A DNA stretch of 41,258 nucleotides. It comes from Candidatus Uhrbacteria bacterium. Its GTDB lineage: Bacteria; Patescibacteriota; Patescibacteriia; SG8-24. Made by a program: the position numbers and the translations under genes. A model generated the notes under the pieces. It made no database searches. It saw nothing but the letters and a program-made list of their open reading frames with translations, and had not been told where the DNA came from. Location of the stretch: assembly GCA_016929435.1 (NCBI GenBank), contig JAFGIV010000004.1, positions 1 to 41,258 of the forward strand. Direction: 5' to 3'. Positions 1-9,299 of the stretch are shown one piece after another (positions within the stretch are counted from its first letter, which is position 1; every line of letters starts with the position of its first letter).

Positions 1-135
1 GATGGATAATCCGTTTGCTGGGTAAAATTCGCCCCGTGTCCCATTCGTCCCATTTCCGCCCTAAACCCCCCTGACCGAATCCCGTCACAGAATCCCAAAC
101 GGGACACTTAGAAAGCCCCTTAAAGATACAACAAA

Positions 136-159
136 GCCCAGTACTAGGCCGAACTGGGC
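136..159. other. Inverted repeat GCCCAGT-N10-ACTGGGC upstream of the M16 gene
   Basis: GCCCAGT 136-142 pairs with ACTGGGC 153-159; function unknown. Confidence 0.5.
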
Positions 160-226
160 AGCCACGAGAACTCGACCGTTATGGTCGTGTTTTGGTATAC
201 TTATTACACCAAACAAGCTTTAATCA

Positions 227-1417
227 ATGCCACACATGAAAATAAACAAGATCATATTCGAGAATGGCTTTACCTTAATTCACCTTCCGTTTAAGGGATA
301 CAGAACCGCCTATTTCAACCTCATGCTTAGAGTGGGTTCTTTCGCTGACCCTAAAGATAAAGAAGGCCTGTCGCATCTTGTGGAGCATGTTCAGGCTGAG
401 AAAGTCTTGGGTTATTTGAGGAAAACGAAAGACGGCCGGCATATAGCTGATGATTTTTCGGCCGTTAGTTATGATAGGAGAATTGAGCTCTCTTCCACTT
501 TTCATAGGCGTTCCGCTAAAACCGCCTTTTTTGCCCTTAAAGAGGGGATTAACGGTTTGGTGGATGAAGGTCTGTTGGAGACCGAAAGGAAGCGGGTGAT
601 CAGTGAGCTTGGGGCCGAAATGGATTCGCCCGATAGTCGGCACTGGCATCAGGCAAAGAGTGCGGCTTTTGGCTTATCCGATGATAGGCATCTGGTTTTG
701 GGAAACGAGAAGACCGTCTCGTTGATGACGACTAATGATGTCAGGAGACACGTTGACCGCACTTATGTCGGACAGAACATGGTTCTGGTGGTGGCGGGTG
801 ATTTTGAATTTGCCCTAGCCAATAGTTTGGCCAAACAATGTTTTGGCGATTTGCGGAAAGGTCGTGTTGCCAAGACAAAAAAATGCCGTCATTTTGCTGG
901 AAAACTCAGGAAACCGGGTCGGGATATCAGGCGTACAACCTTTTCGTGGTTGGCCCCGTTTCATGACGTGAAGCAAAACCTGAAACTCTCTGCCGTGCTT
1001 AACGGACTTCAGGAGCGACTCAAAGAAAGCGTGGCTGATCCTTTGGGGATTTATTACCTGTCGGTCGACATGATAGTCTATGATCGTTTTGTTTGGGTGA
1101 CGATTCATGCGGAGGTTTCTTCGGATGTTCTTAAGAAGTACTTGTCTTTATGCAAGAAGAAGATTGAAGGTTATGCCGATGGTTTAACGGCTGAAGATTA
1201 CATGGTTCAGTCCGAAGCTTTGGCAACGGATTTGGACATGATTCAGGATTTTCCGAAAGATGCGGGAAGGGAGGTTCTTTGGAATTACCTCATGTTTGGA
1301 GACTTGTTTGATCCTGGTAAATTGTCCGAGTTATGCAAAGAAACAAATGATTTCAATGAATCAAAACGAATGTTTAGACGAATTGTCTGCAGGGAGCCAT
1401 TCATAGTTATTACGTAG
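227..1417 (+). CDS. M16 (insulinase/pitrilysin-like) zinc peptidase family protein
   Basis: HLVEH inverse zinc motif (HxxEH) near the N-terminus, followed by ERKRVISELGAEMDSPDS-like region; M16-like length and organisation. Confidence 0.75.
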   Translation: MPHMKINKIIFENGFTLIHLPFKGYRTAYFNLMLRVGSFADPKDKEGLSHLVEHVQAEKVLGYLRKTKDGRHIADDFSAVSYDRRIELSSTFHRRSAKTAFFALKEGINGLVDEGLLETERKRVISELGAEMDSPDSRHWHQAKSAAFGLSDDRHLVLGNEKTVSLMTTNDVRRHVDRTYVGQNMVLVVAGDFEFALANSLAKQCFGDLRKGRVAKTKKCRHFAGKLRKPGRDIRRTTFSWLAPFHDVKQNLKLSAVLNGLQERLKESVADPLGIYYLSVDMIVYDRFVWVTIHAEVSSDVLKKYLSLCKKKIEGYADGLTAEDYMVQSEALATDLDMIQDFPKDAGREVLWNYLMFGDLFDPGKLSELCKETNDFNESKRMFRRIVCREPFIVIT

Positions 1418-1449
1418 AAAAGTTCTAAACGCGTCCAAGACGGGCAGCC

Positions 1450-1487
1450 AACCCCCGTCGCCATCCGCAGGATGGCTATGGGGGTTT
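1450..1487 (+). terminator. Putative intrinsic terminator after the M16 gene
   Basis: AACCCCC-gtc-GCCATCC-gca-GGATGGC-tat-GGGGGTTT: two 7-bp stems around a symmetric 3x3 internal loop. Confidence 0.6.
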
Positions 1488-1829
1488 CTTGTATGGGAAA
1501 ACTAACCCCTCGTAGCTCCGTCAGGAGCGGAGTGGGATAGTTCTGTAGCCACAAGAACCAGGCCTAGATGGGGCTGGTCTTTGTAATGAAAGCGCATGCT
1601 TGCGGTTGGGGATACCTTTTGATGCGTAGCAAACTTGCAAATTACATAAAACGGCAAAAAGGAGAGGGTTTCATACCCCTCATTTTTTTGTAGTTTAGCC
1701 AACTTTATTTTTGAAAACAATTTTCTTCATAAAATCTTTAGATTTGAAAATATAGTATTGACATGGATTATGCGGTATGATAGATTACACGCCGTAATGG
1801 ATCCTGAAAAGCCCTTCGGTCTAACGAAC

Positions 1830-2978
1830 ATGTCTATGAGAAAAGCAAAAACAATCGCACTTGTTGTCGTTTTGGTGGCCCTTGCCGGATTGGGGGTTTG
1901 GCTGTGGGGTTATGATTCCAAGATCGGCAACCTGAATATTTCCTTAAGCCAATCAAAAAATTTGATCCCCAACACAAACGATAATGGACCCAGGAAAGAT
2001 GTCCGAGATTGCCATGACGGCTCTGCCCTCACGGTCAGTGAGATTCCCGAAGGCTGGAGCGTCTCCTATCTAGACGACCTTTGCTTGGCTTTTGCTCACC
2101 CTTCCGGCTGGAGGATGGAAAGGGACGGCGAAAGTCACTGGCTGATCGGTGGTGGCGATAAGGGCGATTGGTCCGGAATCACAGCCAGGGAGATCAGCGA
2201 TTCGGCCGTGGAGTCCATGCTTAAGCAGGCTGACGTGACAGGTGTCCGAGAGAACGTCGACGGGACCCTGACGGTGACGGGCTTGGCCAGCGAGCGCGAC
2301 GGAAGGGCCAGCTACCTGGCGGAGAACGCTTGGACCGGCGTGAGGTACCTGATCGGCACGATAGGGGATGACGTCGAGAGTATGGAGAAACTGGTCGACA
2401 GCTTGGTTTCTTTCCGGGGAGATTTGGGACGTGAGCCTAGGGACCCAAACGAAACCTATACTAGATTGGGTGTTGTGGTTAAGTGCAGTGGCAATGATCA
2501 GCTAACGGTGAGCGACATTCCGATAAATTGGTCGGTTTCCTATATGGATTCCTTGTGTCTGGCCGTGCCGCATCCGTCGGAATGGGCGCCTGAACGAAAT
2601 GATCCGCATGGTTACCCCTCTGTGTGGCGGTTGAGAGAAAAAGGTAATACCTTGTTGAGCGTTAGCGGTAGCAGATTCCATCCATACGAAAGTAATGAGG
2701 AATGGTGCGAGTCTCTTTACGAAGGGAATGTTCGTGCACGGGTCGATAAATGGAGCCTTGCTGCAACACACCAAAAGGAAAGGCTGTGGGCATGTAACGG
2801 TGGTGTTACAGAACATGTGTCTTTCGGCGATACCAATGATGTTTTTTACTGGCAGTCGATTGTTTTATCAGACATAGATTCAAAAAACCAATACTGGTTT
2901 ACAGGTAGGTTTTCGGAAAACGATAATGAACGCAACAAGGTTATTGAAGATGCGGTTTTAGGGGCGAGCGTTCTATAG
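1830..2978 (+). CDS. Membrane-anchored hypothetical protein with two tandem related domains (ORF track start 1758; ATG 1830 preferred)
   Basis: N-terminal TM segment (IALVVVLVALAGLGVWLW); duplicated motif LTVSEIPEGWSVSYLDDLCLAFAHPSGWRMER / LTVSDIPINWSVSYMDSLCLAVPHPSEWAPER. Confidence 0.65.
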   Translation: MSMRKAKTIALVVVLVALAGLGVWLWGYDSKIGNLNISLSQSKNLIPNTNDNGPRKDVRDCHDGSALTVSEIPEGWSVSYLDDLCLAFAHPSGWRMERDGESHWLIGGGDKGDWSGITAREISDSAVESMLKQADVTGVRENVDGTLTVTGLASERDGRASYLAENAWTGVRYLIGTIGDDVESMEKLVDSLVSFRGDLGREPRDPNETYTRLGVVVKCSGNDQLTVSDIPINWSVSYMDSLCLAVPHPSEWAPERNDPHGYPSVWRLREKGNTLLSVSGSRFHPYESNEEWCESLYEGNVRARVDKWSLAATHQKERLWACNGGVTEHVSFGDTNDVFYWQSIVLSDIDSKNQYWFTGRFSENDNERNKVIEDAVLGASVL

Positions 2979-3086
2979 CCCTCTTAAGACTTGCACGATT
3001 TTCGTCATCGGCTCAATGGGGTTGACCATTGGGCTATGAGGGCAATTGTGCCCCAAGGTCATTGACAACACACAAGGAGGTTAGTC

Positions 3087-3761
3087 ATGGCAGAGAGAAG
3101 ATTGGTTCTGTTGGTTTTGGTTATGTTATTTGTTTTGGGTGTGCCTATATCGGCGTTCGCTCAGCAGACAGCCGGAGAGATTGGTATGGATTTGCGGTTG
3201 CCTTTCCGGTCAGATAACGCATATCTTGTGACCCAGACCTATTGCCCCAATGATTTGGATCCAGATGGGAACGCTTGTTTCTCCCATAAGAATTACTATC
3301 ATGTGGCTGGTTTGGATAATGATAACTATGCCATAGACTTTGCCGGCGGTAGTCCTTATGACGTATTGGCAACTGCGGATGGAACCGTTATAGAGAAGGG
3401 TCCTTACGGCGGGTGGGGAAATCAGATAAGGATAGAACATCCGAATGGATGCATATCTCGGTACGGTCATATGTCATCTTTTGCTTCAGGCGTCAATATA
3501 GGCACGTCAGTATCACAGGGGCAAAAAATAGGTGTGGAGGGGAATACGGGAAGTTCGACAGGTATACATATACACTTTTCCCTACATTGTCCTGTCCCCG
3601 GCAGTAATCCGACCTATTATGATCCAGTAATACCAGAGCCTATTTCTGGATACACTGATTTCATTAGGGTAATCAGTAACTCTTGCCACCAACTTGATCC
3701 TCAAAAAGCACCTCGAGAAGGTGCTTTTCTGTTTCTTTCATGGTCAGGTTTCGGTGATTGA
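3087..3761 (+). CDS. M23-family peptidase (secreted), 3' end altered by IS insertion
   Basis: Signal peptide; NYAIDFAGGSPYDVLATADGTVIEKGPYGGWGNQIRIEHPNGCISRYGHMSS...GIHIHFSL (LytM/M23 HxxxD and HxH motifs); SD aaggagg; last ~31 codons lie inside the IS. Confidence 0.85.
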   Translation: MAERRLVLLVLVMLFVLGVPISAFAQQTAGEIGMDLRLPFRSDNAYLVTQTYCPNDLDPDGNACFSHKNYYHVAGLDNDNYAIDFAGGSPYDVLATADGTVIEKGPYGGWGNQIRIEHPNGCISRYGHMSSFASGVNIGTSVSQGQKIGVEGNTGSSTGIHIHFSLHCPVPGSNPTYYDPVIPEPISGYTDFIRVISNSCHQLDPQKAPREGAFLFLSWSGFGD

Positions 3762-4487
3762 ACCTCCATGCGATCTCTCCGACGAACAGGTGGAGCCTGT
3801 CCCTCCTCATCCCGCCGATGCATCCCATACGGCGCTTCATCAGGCCCCAGAACCCCTCGATGTTGTTGGTGTGGACGTCGCCCCCCACCAACTCGCCGCC
3901 GGCATGGTCCACCCAGCGGTGCGTGTACCCGGAGCCCCACAGCCCGCGGTACATCCTGAAGCCGTCGGTGCATACGGTCGACCCCATCGCGACGTGCCTG
4001 CGCACGAAGCCGGCCACGAAGGGCATGTCCAGCTTCCGCGGATCGACCTCGACCCACACACGGCCGGTCTTGCGCGAGAAAAGGCCCACGATGGGGAGCT
4101 TGTCGGTCCCGTGGCCCCTCTTGGCCGGACCCAGCCTCCTGATGTGCAGCCCCTTGTTCTTCCTCTGCCCGCCGATGTACGCCTCGTCCATCTCGACCGT
4201 GCCGGAAACGGGGGGCGGGACGTCCCGGAACATCGCTTCCCTGATCCTGTGGGTTGCGAGTTGGGCGGTCTTGGCGGACAGACCCGACTCCTCAGCCACG
4301 CGCAGCGACGACCTCTCCCGAAGGAACGTCCGCGCTATCGAGCCCCACGCCTCGCGGTCGATGCGGAACCCCTAAGGGGATACGTCCTGGCAGAGTATCC
4401 GGTTCGGCATCTCTTGCATCTTGTCTTGTCTCGGCGCAGCTTCCACGCCCTCGTGTGCCCGCAGCTCGGGCATGTCGTCTTCCCCAT
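3673..4487 (-). pseudogene. IS1595-family transposase, N-terminal zinc ribbon separated by a -1 frameshift (catalytic ORF 3673..4299)
   Basis: VEMDEAYIGGQRKNKG, VCTDGF, HTNNIEGFWGLMKRR match the DDE_Tnp_IS1595 (ISXO2-like) pattern; upstream frame encodes MGKTTCPSCGHTRAWKLRRDKTRCKRCRTGYSARTYPLRG; frames rejoin if one G is added at the G4 run (4369-4372). Confidence 0.8.
3704..3727. terminator. Hairpin AAAAGCACCT/AGGTGCTTTT near the IS left end
   Basis: Complementary arms with A- and T-rich flanks, inside the transposase C-terminal codons; could terminate on either strand. Confidence 0.45.
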
Positions 4488-4757
4488 ATTTGGTGGCAGA
4501 GTTACTGATTCATGGGGATATCTTCGTTTATCTGCTGGGTTAATACAAAAAGCGCCACATAGCTGGTGGCACTTCTACTGATTACCCTTTGTTTAAGGTT
4601 GGTCAAGTTTTTTTGAACGGCTGTTGAGCGTCCTATATGGGTCAGGGCCGTGCGTAGCATTTTTGAGCTTATTTCTGGTTCGAATCATAGACCCATCCGT
4701 AGCGTTTGTTTTTGTCGGTTGTATTAGTTTAATTTTGTTAGTAAGATATCAATAATT

Positions 4758-5768
4758 ATGAATGAGCGTTTCGACACGAGTAAAATCGAAATAGAGCCGG
4801 AGACCGCTTCGTTTTCAGAAAACGAAAAGCGCGTAATGGCTGACGCCAACCTGACGCCGGAAACGTTGAAGGAGCTTGTTTCGGGTCAGCCTTTCGCTGA
4901 AGGGAGCTATGCCATGCTTTTCGATCTTAAACCCCATGGGAGGGATTGGGTTGCAAAAGTCGGTCGAGGCGGCAAGGCCGAGACCATCAGGGGCGCTAGG
5001 GAGAACGTCACATTGCGCCTGCTGCGGATAAAGGGCTTCAAGGATGCACCTGATGTACACGGATATTTGGCGCAGCCAAACGTCCTTTTTGAGGAAAAGA
5101 TCGAGGGCAGGCCCATCGACAGCTTCGATGAACGCACCATCGCGGATTTGGCCGATGTTCTCGCCAGTCTGCACTCGATAAAGCTGGATGCGTTCGGTAA
5201 GCCTCTTGAAAACCGCAAGCGCGGCAGCCGTTTGGATTGCCTGCGGAGAGGGGAGGCAATTCTCCGCAACTTGGCTGCAGCCCAAGAGGGTAATGTTGAA
5301 ATCGTGACGTTGGCTAAGTCCATGCTGGAGAAAATCGCGCTTGAGGCCGAACAGGTTACCGATGCCTTCTCCAGCAGCGACTTCACGCTCGTCCATTTTG
5401 ACCTGAATCCCGGCAACATCCTCCGTTCGGAAAAGGACGGCTCCTTGGTCATCATCGATTGGGAACAGGCCTTGGTCGGTGATAACGCAATGGACATCGC
5501 CAAGCTTTTCCTTAAATGCGGTTTCGACGCCAGGCGGCGAGAAATATTCCTGCAAGAGTATGAGTTGCGACTGCCGGGGGCAGATCCGGGGTTCGAACAT
5601 CGCCTCCGTATCTACGAGCCGTTGGTGCTCATCAATTCTGTCCTGTGGCGGCTGCGGACGCTTGCCGACCCCCGGAAACAAGGGGCGGAAAACGAGGAAT
5701 TCATTCGTTGCGTCAAATCCGGTTTGGAGGTTGAGGCGGCGAAGCTTAAAGAATTAGCCACGGCATGA
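4758..5768 (+). CDS. APH/choline kinase-fold phosphotransferase
   Basis: LVHFDLNPGNILRSEKDGSLVIIDWEQALVGDNAMDIAKL: Brenner-like HxDxxxxN and DxE motifs. Confidence 0.85.
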   Translation: MNERFDTSKIEIEPETASFSENEKRVMADANLTPETLKELVSGQPFAEGSYAMLFDLKPHGRDWVAKVGRGGKAETIRGARENVTLRLLRIKGFKDAPDVHGYLAQPNVLFEEKIEGRPIDSFDERTIADLADVLASLHSIKLDAFGKPLENRKRGSRLDCLRRGEAILRNLAAAQEGNVEIVTLAKSMLEKIALEAEQVTDAFSSSDFTLVHFDLNPGNILRSEKDGSLVIIDWEQALVGDNAMDIAKLFLKCGFDARRREIFLQEYELRLPGADPGFEHRLRIYEPLVLINSVLWRLRTLADPRKQGAENEEFIRCVKSGLEVEAAKLKELATA

Positions 5769-5774
5769 GATCTT

Positions 5775-6641
5775 ATGTTTGACCTGCATTTTCACTCGAA
5801 CTGTTCCGACGGTAAGCTTTCGATCGCCGACCTCGCTGTTCTTGTCCGGGAGCTCAAGCTGAAATTTTGCGCCCTCACCGACCATGACACCGTGGCGGGG
5901 ATCGGGGAGATGCAAGAGCTTCTCGGCGGTTCCGGCACGACGCTCATCACCGGCGCGGAACTGACGGCGCTCTACCGTGGCAACGAGGTTCATGTGCTTG
6001 CTTACGATCTCGATGTCGAAGCGGCGGCGGCAGTTCTTAAGGAGCGCAACGACCTCGTCTGGCAACAGAAGGGCCGGGAGATGGCGGAGGTCGTGAGCCT
6101 GTTCCGGTCGGCCGGGTTCGAGGTGTCGGAAGGTCTGGAACCGTCGCCCAAGAAGCCCGTCGGCCTGACCGTGGCGCTTGACGTCTACAATAACCCCGTC
6201 AACCAGGCCCGGTTCGTCGAGCGGCACGGCCGTCTGCTCGACCACCAGGAATTCTTTGACGCCTACCAGGCGGAAGGCAAGGGCTGCGCCACCAAGCGGA
6301 GCGGCGTCGAGTTCGGGTGGCTCGTCGGCAAGTTCAAGGGCATTGCCAAGGACCTGATCATCGCCCACCCGTTCGTACCCGTCAGTTTCTTCGTAAAGCC
6401 GCTCAACGAGCGGGATATTCTCGATCTGATTGATCAGGGCGCGACAGGCGTCGAGGTTTACCACGATAAGACCTCGCCAGGGCAGGTCGAGTTGTTGAAG
6501 CGTTTCGTCGGCGAGCGTCACCTTCATTTCACCGGCGGCTCCGACTTCCATGGCAAGAAGACCGACGTTCCGCTGGGCCACTGCGGTCCCGACACGGCCA
6601 TCCCCGAATTCAGCCTCGCAGGGCATTCCTATAGGTTATGA
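5775..6641 (+). CDS. PHP-domain phosphoesterase
   Basis: FDLHFHSNCSDGKLSIADLAVLVRELKLKFCALTDHDTVAGI: PHP HxH and TDHDT motifs; GGSDFHG near the C-terminus. Confidence 0.88.
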   Translation: MFDLHFHSNCSDGKLSIADLAVLVRELKLKFCALTDHDTVAGIGEMQELLGGSGTTLITGAELTALYRGNEVHVLAYDLDVEAAAAVLKERNDLVWQQKGREMAEVVSLFRSAGFEVSEGLEPSPKKPVGLTVALDVYNNPVNQARFVERHGRLLDHQEFFDAYQAEGKGCATKRSGVEFGWLVGKFKGIAKDLIIAHPFVPVSFFVKPLNERDILDLIDQGATGVEVYHDKTSPGQVELLKRFVGERHLHFTGGSDFHGKKTDVPLGHCGPDTAIPEFSLAGHSYRL

Positions 6642-7447
6642 GCCAAGCGAAAGTCATCAAGACCGTCCGCGGCACGATTAAGAAGGGGATTTACTACCTT
6701 GGCGCACGGATACCGTACGAGCTGACGCAACGGCTGATCAGCCCATTATCGCAGCCGATCGGGGAAATCGTCAAGGAATACCCGGTCGTCGGCGAGCTTT
6801 ACGACGACGATCTCAAGATCCGCGAGACCGATGACCTGCTCGACGAGGTACTGGCGAAGCGCAATCCGTTTCCGGCCGAGGAGATGAAGCGGGTGATTGC
6901 CGGATTTGCGGCGTCGTCGTCGAAGTTTCGCGATGTCGTGCGGCTCTTCTCGCTCGAACTTGACCTGCGCGGCCAGGAGCGGGACACTCCAGAACTGCGG
7001 GCGCAGATCAAGGAGCTGATCGACCTGCGGCCCTGCGACTACTTCCTGCTCGCCGACGACCTCATCGCCCGGCAGGGATCGGCGCTCGACCGGAGCGACC
7101 TCGAACGTTCCGTCAGGTTCTTCCGCGAGTTCCAGCGGCTGCGCGACCTCTTGGATGACATGATGTCCATCGAGGAGGATGCGCTAAAGAACTCGTACAA
7201 CAGTATCGTGACGGCGAAAACCTGCGGCGTCCCTTGGGATTTCTTCGATGGCATCGTCCAAGGCAAGCTCGCCGAGATGAAGGGGCTGGTCGGCTTGATC
7301 AGGCGGCACCCGTATCTTGATTTGCTTGAGAAGACCGTCGATTTTTGGATGGCAGAATACGAGCTGCTGTTCAAGCCTCTCCTGACCGGCTATTATGCCG
7401 ACCCCAAGGAGTTTGAGAAGAACTACTTCATGTTCAAACAGACATGA
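6638..7447 (+). CDS. Hypothetical alpha-helical protein (269 aa)
   Basis: Complete ORF with 4-nt ATGA overlaps to both neighbours; no family recognised with confidence. Confidence 0.8.
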   Translation: MSQAKVIKTVRGTIKKGIYYLGARIPYELTQRLISPLSQPIGEIVKEYPVVGELYDDDLKIRETDDLLDEVLAKRNPFPAEEMKRVIAGFAASSSKFRDVVRLFSLELDLRGQERDTPELRAQIKELIDLRPCDYFLLADDLIARQGSALDRSDLERSVRFFREFQRLRDLLDDMMSIEEDALKNSYNSIVTAKTCGVPWDFFDGIVQGKLAEMKGLVGLIRRHPYLDLLEKTVDFWMAEYELLFKPLLTGYYADPKEFEKNYFMFKQT

Positions 7448-8130
7448 GCGGACAGCATATGGAACGGATTGAGCAGATCGCCGGAACGATCAAGGGCGCC
7501 TTCGGCGGCTTCAAGGAAATTCGGGCGGCGTACCTGTACGGCAGCATGCTGACCGATCGGTTTTCGGAACAGAGTGACATCGACGTTCTGTTCATCGTTG
7601 ATGACGTCGACGACAGGCCGAGTTTATTGAGGACAGTCAAAGCGGCTATTTCCGGCGTTCGGGGGTTGAAGCTGGACGTTAATGTGGTCTTTCTCAACGA
7701 GTTCGCGCGGCGTTGGCACGTCTACCGGCCGCCGACGTATTTCCTCGGCATCAAGTTCAGGTCGAAGCTACTTTGGGGAGATGACCTGCTTAAGGGGGTC
7801 AAGGAAGGGGAAATAACGGCCGACGACATCTATAAACGCTTGGTCGACCTGGCCCAGAGCAGCCGTGCCATATACCTCAACGGTAAGGACCCGGCCTTCT
7901 GGGAAACAAAATACGTCAAGTGGCTCCGCATTTCCGCCCTCGAAGCACTCTACCTTTTGGGTGCGTTCGAATTGGACTTCAAGGCCGGGGAGCCGCTCCT
8001 TTGCGTCAAAGCGCCAGAGTTAGCGTTGATCAAGTCGCTTCATGAGCTGAAGTTGCCGATGAGCCGCATCTCCGAAATAGCCGAGACCCTGGCCGGATTC
8101 GTTTATAAGAAATTCATCGTTAAGCAATGA
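7444..8130 (+). CDS. Nucleotidyltransferase-domain protein (pol beta/MNT superfamily)
   Basis: AAYLYGSMLTDRFSEQSDIDVLFIV: GSx(n)DxD motif. Confidence 0.82.
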   Translation: MSGQHMERIEQIAGTIKGAFGGFKEIRAAYLYGSMLTDRFSEQSDIDVLFIVDDVDDRPSLLRTVKAAISGVRGLKLDVNVVFLNEFARRWHVYRPPTYFLGIKFRSKLLWGDDLLKGVKEGEITADDIYKRLVDLAQSSRAIYLNGKDPAFWETKYVKWLRISALEALYLLGAFELDFKAGEPLLCVKAPELALIKSLHELKLPMSRISEIAETLAGFVYKKFIVKQ

Positions 8131-9299
8131 AGATCCTGATGCTAACGTCTAGGTTCGGCTCCGGGTACGGCATGGGCTATTCGGCGCATAAGGAGGCCCA
8201 GACCATGGCGGACGCCGGTCATGCCGTGACGGTCGTGCACAGCAATGCCGACATCGCCGGATACGATGACGTGCGGATCGAATTCGTGCATTTGCCGGTA
8301 CGCCGGTCGCCTTTCATCGATTTCATCATTTTTCGGCGCGACCTCAAAAAACTTTTCGACGGACGCATCCAAGCCAACGGATACGACGTGGTTTATGTCC
8401 AGTCGCTCGAATTCGGCGTCATGGATTTTTCCAGGATCAGGAAGCCGGTCTGGTATTTCGCCCGGAGCACGATGTTGGGCATCGGTGCCGCATTGAAGCG
8501 CGAAGGGGTACGTCTGTCGCCCGTCAAAGTGCTGATCCGTTCTTGCCTCATTGCCTTTGAACGCCGGTGTTTGCGTTTCAGCAGCGGTATTTTCGCAAAG
8601 TCAAATATGATGGCTCGGGAGCTTCAGGACCTTTACTCCGTTGACGATAGAAAAATTTACGTGGTTTCGGGCGGAATCGACCCCTCGGATTTCGATGCTG
8701 GCGCCGGTTTACAGCGTGAGGATTTCCGAAAAAATCACCAATTGCCGTCTACGAAGCCGGTGGTGCTTTTTGCCGGCAGACTCATCCCGCAAAAAGGCCT
8801 TACCCATCTGGTGAAGGCGGCATTGGGCCTGCTCGGTGATTATGCGTTTACTGTGGTCATCGCCGGAACGGGCGAGGCCGCCTATGCGGCGAAAGTCCAA
8901 AGGCTCATTGAATCCGCAAAACGTCAGCGGGACTTCGTGTTCCTCGGTCACATTGATCAGAAGGAAATGCCGTCGTTGTTGGCCGCCGCCGATTGTGTGG
9001 TGACGCCGTCGCTTTATGAGCCGTTTGGTATGATTAACCTACAGGCGGCCTGCATGGGCAAGGCGGTCATAACCACCAGCATCACGGGGTCAGCAGAAGC
9101 GTTGGCGGGATATGCACCGCTGAAAGTCGTCGAGCCGGGCTCGGTCGAAGCGCTTCAGCGAGCGCTGAAAGAATGGCTGACCAATCACGAAATGCCGACA
9201 TTGGCGTTGGATTTAGCAGACCTATCTTGGAAGCACGTGGCGCAGGAGATGATGCGAAATTTCAACGCCTCTAGGGAGACCGAGACGGTTCGAATATAG
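8127..9299 (+). CDS. Glycosyltransferase family 4 (GT-B)
   Basis: FAGRLIPQKGLTHLVKAA and VTPSLYEPFGMINLQAACMGKAVITTSITGSAE. Confidence 0.9.
   Translation: MKILMLTSRFGSGYGMGYSAHKEAQTMADAGHAVTVVHSNADIAGYDDVRIEFVHLPVRRSPFIDFIIFRRDLKKLFDGRIQANGYDVVYVQSLEFGVMDFSRIRKPVWYFARSTMLGIGAALKREGVRLSPVKVLIRSCLIAFERRCLRFSSGIFAKSNMMARELQDLYSVDDRKIYVVSGGIDPSDFDAGAGLQREDFRKNHQLPSTKPVVLFAGRLIPQKGLTHLVKAALGLLGDYAFTVVIAGTGEAAYAAKVQRLIESAKRQRDFVFLGHIDQKEMPSLLAAADCVVTPSLYEPFGMINLQAACMGKAVITTSITGSAEALAGYAPLKVVEPGSVEALQRALKEWLTNHEMPTLALDLADLSWKHVAQEMMRNFNASRETETVRI

Larger units (their letters stand above)
3667..4587 (-). mobile_element. IS1595-like (ISXO2-type) insertion sequence
   Basis: Inverted terminal repeats GGGTAATCAGTA...GCCACCA(A/G)CT at 3667-3695 and, reverse-complemented, 4561-4587; internal transposase; imperfect 8-bp flank match TTTCATTA/TTTGTTTA. 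Confidence 0.8.

Noticed and set aside
3694-4581. 295-aa plus-strand ORF across the IS
   Set aside because: Antisense shadow of the IS1595 transposase.
4633-4694. tRNA-like segment: ATGGGTC...GGTTCGAATC...GACCCAT
   Set aside because: Has a T-loop-like GGTTCGAATC and a 7-bp end pairing, but it is only ~61 nt, the T-stem does not pair and there is no convincing D-arm or anticodon arm.
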